The position numbers and the translations under genes were made by a program. Source: Paenibacillus sp. CF384 (GTDB taxonomy: Bacteria; Bacillota; Bacilli; Paenibacillales; Paenibacillaceae). From it: DNA of 64,000 nt. Of the stretch, positions 8,832 through 15,580 are shown in pieces. The DNA lies in NCBI RefSeq assembly GCF_900106745.1, contig NZ_FNNV01000018.1:1-64000 (forward strand), written 5' to 3'. Every line of letters begins with the position of its first letter. Position 1 is the stretch's first letter. The notes under the pieces are model-generated. The model saw only the letters and a list, made by a program, of their open reading frames with translations. It ran no database searches and was not told where the DNA came from.

Positions 8832-9016
8832 ATTATCACCTGCTTCTTCTACCGGTTCAGGAATCCCTAAGAACTCTCTATCTCATATTACGCTGTTTTC
8901 CCTTTGCAGCACAAGATTGGAATTAAGACTTGCGTATGATTGCATCCTTATTCTATGCTAAAAATTAGGCGGTTCGCGGAAGCAGCGAATACGGACAAGA
9001 ATGGAGTGGTTACAAC

Positions 9017-9409
9017 ATGCAGCAAAATCAAAAGTTTATTCCGGAACAAGGCTCTATCGTAACGTTTACCTATAAATCAGGCAACTATGCAGGGGAAGTT
9101 ATGGAAACAGGCGGACCACGCGCATTGATTAAAGTACTGGCGGTATTGAAGCACCCGGAGCAGGGGGATTTGCACAATCCCTACAATCCCGATGTGCCGA
9201 TGTTCCATGAACGCAGAGCGCTTAGCTACACCGAGAAAACGAATGTACCTTATGGAGATATCAGCGGACTTTACCGGGGAGAAGTCCCATCGTACAAAGA
9301 GTCGCTTACAAGAGCAGTGGCGGCTGAGATCGAGGCGATCGACCGTCTGAAGCGCTGGGCGGAGCGCGGTCTTGAGCAGCTGAGGCAGTTGGAGAAAGAG
9401 TATAAGTAA
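9017..9409 (+). CDS. kapB: KapB, sporulation phosphorelay kinase-associated protein
   Basis: A 130-aa protein matching B. subtilis KapB in length and in its central signature (HPEQGDLHNPYNPDVPMFHE, then RRALSYTEKTNVP). In B. subtilis KapB supports phosphate flow from KinB into the Spo0F-Spo0B-Spo0A phosphorelay. The N-terminal third is a small beta-rich domain and the C-terminus an amphipathic helix. The kinB gene is not adjacent. The region just upstream (TTGCGT with TATGCT about 18 bp later) is a plausible sigma-A promoter. Confidence 0.88.
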   Translation: MQQNQKFIPEQGSIVTFTYKSGNYAGEVMETGGPRALIKVLAVLKHPEQGDLHNPYNPDVPMFHERRALSYTEKTNVPYGDISGLYRGEVPSYKESLTRAVAAEIEAIDRLKRWAERGLEQLRQLEKEYK

Positions 9410-9452
9410 GGGAATGACGAGAGCAGCTTAGGCAGCCGGAGGGGGACACGGT

Positions 9453-10019
9453 ATGAATAGAAATGATTTGGCACAAGGGATATATAACAGCTCGCATTTG
9501 TCGGGGAGTTTTACGCTGCGTTCCGGTCAAGTGTCGGAGACGTATTTTGACAAATATTTATTTGAAGCGAACCCTCGCTTGCTTGGCGCGATTGCCTGTG
9601 AACTGGCCTTATGCATTCCGGTTGGCATCGATGTCCTTGCCGGACTTGAGATGGGCGGCATCCCTATTGCGACGGCTCTGTCGCTGGAAACGAATATCCC
9701 CGCGGCTTTCGTACGGAAGCAGGCGAAGAATTATGGGACATGCAAGCTTGCCGAAGGCGCGGAAGTGCGCGGCCAGAACGTATGCGTCGTGGAAGATGTC
9801 GTCACAACCGGCGGACAGATCCTGCTTAGCGTTGCGGAACTGCGCGCAGCCGGCGCTATTGTAGAGGATGTTATTTGTGTCATCGAACGGAACCCGGATG
9901 GTCGCAAGAAGCTCGAGGAAGCGGGACTGAAGCTGCATGCTTTGTTTACGATCGAAGAGCTTGAGGCAGCGGGCAGTAAGGTGGATGCAGCGCCTTTGGG
10001 AGAAGATTGGAGCGATTGA
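9453..10019 (+). CDS. pyrE: orotate phosphoribosyltransferase
   Basis: A 188-aa type I phosphoribosyltransferase that forms OMP from orotate and PRPP in pyrimidine synthesis. The PRPP-binding motif is VCVVEDVVTTGGQ (about residues 110-122). The flexible-loop lysines are in FVRKQAKNYGTCK. It stands alone, outside any pyr operon, and is shorter than typical operon-borne PyrE (about 210 aa), so it may be a second copy. The ATG follows GGAGGGGG. Confidence 0.85.
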   Translation: MNRNDLAQGIYNSSHLSGSFTLRSGQVSETYFDKYLFEANPRLLGAIACELALCIPVGIDVLAGLEMGGIPIATALSLETNIPAAFVRKQAKNYGTCKLAEGAEVRGQNVCVVEDVVTTGGQILLSVAELRAAGAIVEDVICVIERNPDGRKKLEEAGLKLHALFTIEELEAAGSKVDAAPLGEDWSD

Positions 10020-10029
10020 TGAGTAATTG

Positions 10030-10075
10030 GTGACCGAATGACCATATTGTAATTTTGGTCAGTTGGTGCTATTAT
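10030..10075 (+). promoter_or_regulatory. tetR promoter with candidate autoregulatory operator
   Basis: TTGTAA (10047-10052), a 17-bp spacer and TATTAT (10070-10075) form a good sigma-A promoter. TGACCGAATGACCATAT (10031-10047) overlaps the -35, and TGGTCA (10056-10061) inverts its TGACCA arm inside the spacer. A 14/17 match (TGACCGAAAAACCAAAT) lies upstream of yhgE at 11074-11090. Confidence 0.65.
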
Positions 10076-10111
10076 GGCTTATATCATGTTGAAGAAGGAG
10101 GCTGCAGCGCA

Positions 10112-10696
10112 ATGGATCAGAAGAAAACGGTCGACCGCAGAATGCAAATTGTGGAGGCGGCAGGGAAATCGTTTGCCATGTTTGGCTATAAGGCGACGAC
10201 GATGGAGCTGGTTTCCAAAATCGCTGCAGTCGGCAAGGGAACGATTTATACGTTTTTTGCAACGAAAGAAGACTTATTTAATGAAATCATCGGGCAGCTG
10301 GCTGCCGAGCTTCGGAGCTTGGCGGAGCGCACGATTGATCGCAAGCGGAACTTCTTCGATAACTTAGCCGCCGTACTGCACGAGCTGCTGTTGTTTCGCG
10401 AGAAGCATGAGCTTATCGTGAAATTGTCGCAGGAGATTCGCGATCTGGGTACGCCGATGGCGAAAGATGGCGTGGCGAGGCTTGAACAGGCCATTTACGC
10501 TTTTATCCAGCATGAGATTGAGCTTGCAATTGAGAAGAAAGAGCTGCGCGGAGTTGATCCGGCGCTTACTGCTTTTGTAATCTTGAAGCTGTATGTTGCA
10601 ATCGGCGTCGAGTGGAACCGAAGTCACCAGTTGTCGCGTGAAGAGCTTGCGGCTTATTTTACGAGTTTGCTGCGTGAAGGTGTTGGCGTGAAGTAA
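10112..10696 (+). CDS. TetR-family transcriptional regulator (YhgD-like)
   Basis: A 194-aa repressor. The N-terminal helix-turn-helix (residues about 10-56) reads IVEAAGKSFAMFGYKATTME...VGKGTIYTFFATKEDLF, classic for TetR. The C-terminal ~130 residues form the ligand-binding and dimerisation bundle. B. subtilis has the same neighbour pair (yhgD TetR next to yhgE), and here the YhgE-like gene follows in the same direction after a 433-bp repeat region. The start at 10112 follows AAGGAGG about ten bases upstream. The ligand is unknown. A shared upstream dyad suggests it controls itself and yhgE. Confidence 0.85.
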   Translation: MDQKKTVDRRMQIVEAAGKSFAMFGYKATTMELVSKIAAVGKGTIYTFFATKEDLFNEIIGQLAAELRSLAERTIDRKRNFFDNLAAVLHELLLFREKHELIVKLSQEIRDLGTPMAKDGVARLEQAIYAFIQHEIELAIEKKELRGVDPALTAFVILKLYVAIGVEWNRSHQLSREELAAYFTSLLREGVGVK

Positions 10697-10739
10697 GGTA
10701 AGTGTGTCTAGCTGAGTGACGGAGTTGGTCGGCTGCAAT

Positions 10740-11036
10740 GTGTAGGTTGAAGTGCGGAGAGGACTTGCGTGCGAGGCAGAAGTTCGGAGAGAACGTGTGT
10801 GCAGGCAGAAGTGCGGAGAGTACTTGCGTGTAGGCAAAAGTTCGGAGAGGGACGCGCGTGCAGTCTGAGGTTCGGAGAGGGACGTGTGTGCAGGCAGTAG
10901 TTCGGAGAGTACTTGCGTGCAGGTAGAAGTTCGTTGAGAACGTGCGTGCAGGCAGAGTTCGGAGACAACGTGGCGTGCATGCAGAAGTTCGGTGAGAACG
11001 TGCGCTCAGACAGAAGTTCGGAGTGCATCGGCTAGT
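10740..11036. repeat. tandem array of about ten 29-30-bp repeats
   Basis: About ten head-to-tail units of the form GCAGAAGTTCGGAGAGAACG plus GTGCGTGCAG, with TTCGG (or TGCGG) recurring at 28-30-bp steps from 10751 to 11017. The units are contiguous, so this is not CRISPR. Arg/Thr/Leu-rich minus-strand frames are open through it but lack ribosome binding sites. The array fills the gap between the TetR gene and the yhgE promoter. Confidence 0.9.
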
Positions 11037-11072
11037 TGGGGAAGGTGGACTAGTCATTTTTTTTGAAGTAAA

Positions 11073-11101
11073 TTGACCGAAAAACCAAATCAGTCATTTA
11101 T
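11073..11101 (+). promoter_or_regulatory. yhgE promoter region with candidate TetR operator
   Basis: TTGACC (11073-11078) is a good -35, with a weak ATTTAT 17 bp downstream. TGACCGAAAAACCAAAT overlaps the -35 and matches 14 of 17 positions of the element in front of tetR; a GTCA arm follows at 11093-11096. Confidence 0.6.
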
Positions 11102-11129
11102 TCATTTCTGTTATGGAGGGGAAAGCACT

Positions 11130-13151
11130 ATGCGAGGTTTATCATTGTTTGGCAAGGAGTTTAGCCGGATTGTTCGAAATCCGAAGCTCCTGATTCCGAT
11201 TGTTGGGGTGTTGTTCATCCCGATTATGTACAGCGGCATGTTGATTGGGTCTTTTTGGGACCCGTATGGGAAGCTGAGTGAGCTTCCGGTGGCGGTCGTG
11301 AATGAGGATGCCGGCGCACAATTCGAAGGGAAACCGCTGGCTGTCGGACAGGATTTGGTGGACGAATTGAAGGCGAATCCGGAATTTGATTGGGCTTTTG
11401 TGAGCCGCGCTGAAGCGGAGAAAGGCGTTCAGGATGGGGATTACTATTATGTCATTGAAATTCCGGAGTCCTTCTCCAAGCAAGCGACCACGCTGCTGGA
11501 TGAGAAGCCGCAGCCTGCGGCTATCCGGTACGTGTCCAACGATAGCGGCAATTACTTAGCGGCCAAGATCGGGCAAGCTGCCATTGAGAAGCTGCAAACC
11601 GAAATTTCGCAGCAGGTGACAAAAGCCTATGCGGAGGCGGTTTTCTCCAGCATTGGCGATGCGTCCGATGGTATTGTACAAGCGAGCGAAGGTGCGGGAA
11701 AGCTGAGCGATGGCGCTTTGGATGCGGAGAAAGGTACCAAGCTGCTGCGCGATAATGTATCGAAGCTCGCTTCCGGCACGGAGCAGCTCGCCGGAGGCGT
11801 TAAGGCGCTTGGCAGCGGCGCCGGACAATTGGCGGCCGGCACGGCCACGGTTCGTGACGGCTCGGCGGCGCTCGCAGCCGGGCTCGGCAAGCTCGAGGCT
11901 GCCGGCGCGCAGCTCGGCGGCGGAGCTAAGCAAGCCGCCGAGGCCGGTGCGCAGCTGGCCGAGGGGCTTGCCTCGGCGGAGCAAGGCGGGGCGCAGCTCG
12001 CCGGCGCAGCCGAGAAGCTGTCGGCGGCGCTTGAGGCGTACGCCGCCGCAGCTTCGCCGGATGCAGCGCAGGCTCCCGCGCTGCAGGAGCTCCTCTTCGC
12101 AGCCCGCGCGGTATCCGCGGGCGCAGCCGAGCTCTCTGGCGGCAGCGCGAAGCTGGCCGCCGGCGGCGCGCAGCTGCAGCAGGGCCAGCTGCAGCTGCAG
12201 CAAGGGCTAGCGGCGCTGCACGCGCAGCTCGCAGCCGCGCAGCAAGGCGGCGCCAAGCTAGCCGCCGGCGCCGAGAGCGCCGCGGCCGGTGCCGCGAAGC
12301 TGGCGGACGGCGCCGCCGCGGCAGGCCGCGGCGCGGCCGAGCTTGCCGGGGGCTCCGGCAAGCTGGCTAGCGGCTCCGCCGCACTTGCGAGCGGCGCGGA
12401 GCAGCTCGCAGGCGGCACGGCCGAGCTGTCAGGCAAGCTCGGCGATGCCGCGAAGCAAACCGGGGGCATCACCGGAACCGATGCCCTGTACGACATGTTC
12501 GCGAATCCTGTCCATGTCGATGAGCACAAGCTGACCGACGTGCCGAACTACGGTACGGGCTTCACGCCGTACTTCCTGTCACTTGGTCTGTTTGTAGGAG
12601 CACTGCTTTCCACAATGGTCCTCCCGATGCGCGAAACCGGACTGAAGCCTCGCTCCGGCTGGAGCTGGTTCGTCAGCAAAGTATTGCTCTTCATCGTAGT
12701 TGGTATCGTGCAAGCATTAATTGCAGATGCGATTCTGCTCTACGGAATCGGTCTCAAAGTGAACCATTTAGGTGCTTTCATAGGCATGTCGATGCTGGCA
12801 AGTGTCACTTTCATGATGATCGTACAGTTCCTGGTTACATTGCTTGATCAACCGGGACGTTTCGTCGCTGTCATGCTGCTCATTCTGCAACTCACTGGCA
12901 GTGCCGGCACGTATCCATCTGAGCTCGTCCCATCATGGCTGCAGCATATCAGTGCATGGCTGCCGATGACATACACAATTAGCGCCTTCCGCGAAATCGT
13001 GACAGGAAACGAACTGCTGACTGTCGGCAGCAAAGCACTGCACACAGCAAGCTTTGCAGTCGTGTTTGCAGTACTATCCCTACTCGTCTTCCTCATGCTG
13101 CATCGCAAAACAAAACGCACTACAACAACAGAACTCACAACAACAGCGTAG
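11130..13151 (+). CDS. yhgE: YhgE/Pip-type membrane protein
   Basis: A 673-aa protein of the YhgE/phage infection protein family, related to ABC-2 permeases. One N-terminal membrane helix (about residues 16-40) is followed by a large extracellular domain. From about residue 190 to 450 this is an Ala/Gly-rich helical repeat (units like SGTEQLAGGVKALGSGAGQL) of unusually high GC. Five to six C-terminal membrane helices follow (FLSLGLFVGALLSTMVL, LLFIVVGIVQALIADAILL). Relatives serve as a phage receptor in lactococci or in type VII/export contexts; the role here is unknown. The start at 11130 has GGAGGGG eight bases upstream. Its TAG stop lies inside the first copy of the downstream repeat array. 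Confidence 0.85.
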   Translation: MRGLSLFGKEFSRIVRNPKLLIPIVGVLFIPIMYSGMLIGSFWDPYGKLSELPVAVVNEDAGAQFEGKPLAVGQDLVDELKANPEFDWAFVSRAEAEKGVQDGDYYYVIEIPESFSKQATTLLDEKPQPAAIRYVSNDSGNYLAAKIGQAAIEKLQTEISQQVTKAYAEAVFSSIGDASDGIVQASEGAGKLSDGALDAEKGTKLLRDNVSKLASGTEQLAGGVKALGSGAGQLAAGTATVRDGSAALAAGLGKLEAAGAQLGGGAKQAAEAGAQLAEGLASAEQGGAQLAGAAEKLSAALEAYAAAASPDAAQAPALQELLFAARAVSAGAAELSGGSAKLAAGGAQLQQGQLQLQQGLAALHAQLAAAQQGGAKLAAGAESAAAGAAKLADGAAAAGRGAAELAGGSGKLASGSAALASGAEQLAGGTAELSGKLGDAAKQTGGITGTDALYDMFANPVHVDEHKLTDVPNYGTGFTPYFLSLGLFVGALLSTMVLPMRETGLKPRSGWSWFVSKVLLFIVVGIVQALIADAILLYGIGLKVNHLGAFIGMSMLASVTFMMIVQFLVTLLDQPGRFVAVMLLILQLTGSAGTYPSELVPSWLQHISAWLPMTYTISAFREIVTGNELLTVGSKALHTASFAVVFAVLSLLVFLMLHRKTKRTTTTELTTTA

Positions 13152-13459
13152 CTCCCAAAGCCACACATTGGCTAAAACACCGCGAAATGAACGAAAGAGT
13201 AGCTCCCGGAGCTACTCTTTGTTCAACTAACATTAGTTTTAGTGCAAGTGTAGCTCCCAGAGCTACAGATTGGCTAAACCGCCGCGAAATTAACGAAAGA
13301 GTAGCTCCCAGAGCTACTCTTTGTTCAACTAACATTAGTTTTGGTGCAAAAGTAGCTCCCAGAGCTACTCTTTGTTCAACCAACATAAGTTTTAGTGCAA
13401 GTGTAGCTCCCAGAGCTAAAGTAGCAAAAAAGCGTTACTGGGTACTCCACAAGGTTTGC
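13148..13459. repeat. 51-bp tandem repeats with palindromic GTAGCTC-NNN-GAGCTAC core
   Basis: GTAGCTC recurs at 13148, 13199, 13250, 13301, 13352 and 13403, exactly 51 bp apart. Most units begin with the 17-bp hairpin GTAGCTCCCAGAGCTAC. The remaining ~34 bp comes in two alternative versions, one containing ATTGGCTAAA...CGCGAAAT, the other TTTGTTCAACTAACATTAG. The first copy contains the TAG stop of yhgE. Frames on both strands stay open only because 51 is divisible by three. Confidence 0.92.
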
Positions 13460-13816
13460 AAAAAAATCACCATTCGATCCACATCGAGCGTGTCCCAAGA
13501 ATTTACTCGAAAGAAGCGAACCAGCAAGTCTACAAGGAGCAACTCCACCGGTTTTAGCTTCAAGAAGCCCACCAGCAAGTCCACATGAAGCAATTCCACC
13601 GGTTTTAGCACAAAGTAGCGTACCAGGAAGTCCACATGGAGCAACTCCACCGGTTTTATCCTCAAGAAGCGAACCAGCAAGTCTACATGGAGCAAATCCA
13701 CCGGTTCTAGCACAAAGAAGCCAACCAGCAAGTCCACATGGAGCAAATCCACCGGTTTTAGCGCAAAGAAGCCCACCAGCAGGTCCACATGTTGAGCCAA
13801 TTCCATGTATTTCCTC
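13460..13816. repeat. second 51-bp tandem array (AAGAAGC...TCCACATGGAGC units)
   Basis: Six clear copies start at 13511, 13562, 13613, 13664, 13715 and 13766, each 51 bp, with a degenerate copy at 13460. The unit begins AAGAAGCGAACCAGCAAGTC and continues TACATGGAGCAACTCCACCG with GTTTTAGC. Its left half is related to the repeat at 57566-58075. Several overlapping minus-strand frames are open (17-residue periods) without ribosome binding sites, so no gene is called. Confidence 0.92.
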
Positions 13817-13862
13817 TAATGTAGCCCAGCGTCCCACGCGCCACATTCCCACCTCCGCAAAC

Positions 13863-13903
13863 AACAAAAAAAGCACGAATTCACTAACCCAGTGAATTCA
13901 TGC
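13863..13903 (-). terminator. intrinsic terminator of the SGNH hydrolase gene
   Basis: On the minus strand: GCATGAATTCACT-gggtt-AGTGAATTCGTGC followed by TTTTTTT. Confidence 0.92.
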
Positions 13904-13918
13904 CTTCTTCCTAACAAC

Positions 13919-15259
13919 TTAAGACTGGATAAACACAGTCGCAATCGGTTTGCGATAAACGACCTGATAGCCAAGACCCTTGGACAATGCCGCGAGCGGC
14001 AGGTAGGTCACTGAGCTGCCGCCGGACTGCTGCAGGTATGCAGGCGTCTCAAGCGGAACGGTTTGACCGTTTACTTTCATCGTGTCTGCTCCAATGGTGA
14101 AGGCAACGACCTTGTCCCCGGACTTAATGGTAGCCGTGCGCGACGGGCCATCCCAGACGAGAGTGGCGTTCAACGCTTTCGTGACGTCGCGCATGGGGAG
14201 GAACGTCGTGTTATTTTTCAAAACCGGTTTATTATCGCTCTTCAATGCTTTCCCGTTTACGACAACACGCAGCGGCGTTCCCGCATCCAGAGCTTCCGGG
14301 TCGCGATAGTCGCCCCAGATTCCTTGGGCAAACACTCTTCCCATCACGTCGTAACCGGATTGCTTCGGATGAATATCTCCTCTAAGGATAGAGGTGTAGC
14401 TGAGCTCTTTACCGCGGAATGGCGTCGATACATCGACGGTTCGCACATCGAAGCCTTCTTTCGTTAGCTTAGCGGCAATCGCTTCGGTTTGTGTTTTCAA
14501 CTTAGCCACGCCATCGGTTAATACCGCATACTGTTCTTGTGTGATGGTTTGATTAATCGTGGAAGGCTTCGGCGCAGGCAGGTACTGGTCGGCAAACACA
14601 ACCGTAGCTTTTGGGTTTAACTTGAGAATCGTGCGCAGCGATGCTTCTAATGAAGGATAATAACTAGCCAATAAGGCATCTAACCGAGTTTGCAGCGCCG
14701 ACGCACTGATTTCTTCATCATTTAAAATGTCATTGAAGATCGGCGTGAAATCATTCCCGCCAATCGTGAGCACGATCAAATTCGCTTTCTTCAGATCTTC
14801 GCCAAGCTGTGCGCTCTTCGCGACAGTTGCTTCAGCCAGTGGATAAGTAGATAAATTCGGTTGCAACTGATCTGCCGTTATACGTGTTCCCGCCGCCGCC
14901 GCTTCCAGTAGTTTTTGCAATCCGGGCGATTTCAAACCTAGAATCCCGTAATTCACCAGCTCAGCACGTCCGTGATACAGCGCCTGCTCGTACAGTCGAT
15001 CGACATAGCCGTAAGGAACCGAGCTCTCCGACATGCCCAGCTCATAACCAAGCGTCAATGAATCGCCAACGCCAACAATACGAAGCGGTTGGTTAACCTC
15101 AGCCTTCGGAGCGGTGATTGCTGAAACAGCCATAATAGGCGTTGAAAATGAAGCTGCCGCAGAAGCCCAAGCTCCGCTGCTTCCAACTGTACCTACTAAC
15201 AAAGCGGCCGCCGTGAAAGTGATTGTCCACTTGGGCAATTTCCTGAATTTGCTATACAT
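13919..15259 (-). CDS. secreted SGNH/GDSL hydrolase with copper-amine-oxidase-like stalk domain
   Basis: A 446-aa exported esterase/lipase-type protein. An N-terminal signal or anchor helix (TFTAAALLVGTVGSSGAWAS) precedes the SGNH domain: block I VGVGDSLTLGYE, block III IGGND, and the catalytic Asp-His pair in RGDIHPKQSGY. The last ~115 residues form a copper-amine-oxidase N-terminal-like domain (NNTTFLPMRDVTKALNATLV), a surface module widespread in Paenibacillus. It may deacylate polysaccharide or lipid outside the cell. The ATG at 15259 is preferred over 15280 because AAGGATGTGG lies between them. Confidence 0.85.
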   Translation of the reverse strand: MYSKFRKLPKWTITFTAAALLVGTVGSSGAWASAAASFSTPIMAVSAITAPKAEVNQPLRIVGVGDSLTLGYELGMSESSVPYGYVDRLYEQALYHGRAELVNYGILGLKSPGLQKLLEAAAAGTRITADQLQPNLSTYPLAEATVAKSAQLGEDLKKANLIVLTIGGNDFTPIFNDILNDEEISASALQTRLDALLASYYPSLEASLRTILKLNPKATVVFADQYLPAPKPSTINQTITQEQYAVLTDGVAKLKTQTEAIAAKLTKEGFDVRTVDVSTPFRGKELSYTSILRGDIHPKQSGYDVMGRVFAQGIWGDYRDPEALDAGTPLRVVVNGKALKSDNKPVLKNNTTFLPMRDVTKALNATLVWDGPSRTATIKSGDKVVAFTIGADTMKVNGQTVPLETPAYLQQSGGSSVTYLPLAALSKGLGYQVVYRKPIATVFIQS

Positions 15260-15380
15260 ATTCACCACATCCTTTTGCATAATTATGCGTTTTATTTGGT
15301 GGTATCAATTTTCAGTTATTTTTTTGAATTGCTGCTGTGTCGTGGTAAAGAACACTTATCACAATCATAAAAATATTAAA

Positions 15381-15409
15381 TTGATATCGTAATGCACTGG
15401 TGTTAAAAT
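15381..15409 (+). promoter_or_regulatory. sigma-A promoter of glutamate synthase
   Basis: TTGATA (15381-15386), a 17-bp spacer and an extended -10 TGTTAAAAT ending at 15409. It predicts a leader of about 165 nt before the GTG start at 15581. Confidence 0.75.
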
Positions 15410-15447
15410 AATATAATAACTTTTTTCAAGGGATGTATTATTGGAAC

Positions 15448-15574
15448 GCAACCTTTTCATTAACCTGCGTGTACACCTTCATTTTATGCGATTTCGCTTT
15501 CGAAATGAAGCCGGATTCCATGAATAAGAATCCATTCCATCCGTTTATTTAAAAATTTCTCATAGAAAGGTTGC
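15448..15574 (+). promoter_or_regulatory. gltB leader with SD-sequestering inverted repeat
   Basis: GCAACCTTT (15448-15456) is the exact reverse complement of AAAGGTTGC (15566-15574), which contains the Shine-Dalgarno sequence of the glutamate synthase gene. Between them GGATTC...GAATCC can form an inner hairpin. Pairing would hide the ribosome binding site. Inferred from complementarity only; no known riboswitch or T-box hallmark was recognised. Confidence 0.45.
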
Positions 15575-15580
15575 ATCCAA

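Noticed and set aside
10740-11036. CRISPR array
   Set aside because: Units are contiguous with no unique spacers and no cas genes are present. The same applies to the 51-bp arrays.
10659-11057. Minus-strand Cys/Thr/Leu-rich open frames across the 29-30-bp array
   Set aside because: Low-complexity by-products of the repeats without start signals.
11627-12529. 300-aa Ala/Pro/Ser-rich minus-strand frame
   Set aside because: Shadow of the GC-rich helical repeat region of yhgE.
13187-13876. Overlapping open frames on both strands within the 51-bp arrays (133, 166 and 123 aa)
   Set aside because: Several frames are open at once, none with a ribosome site; they reflect repeat periodicity rather than selection for a protein.
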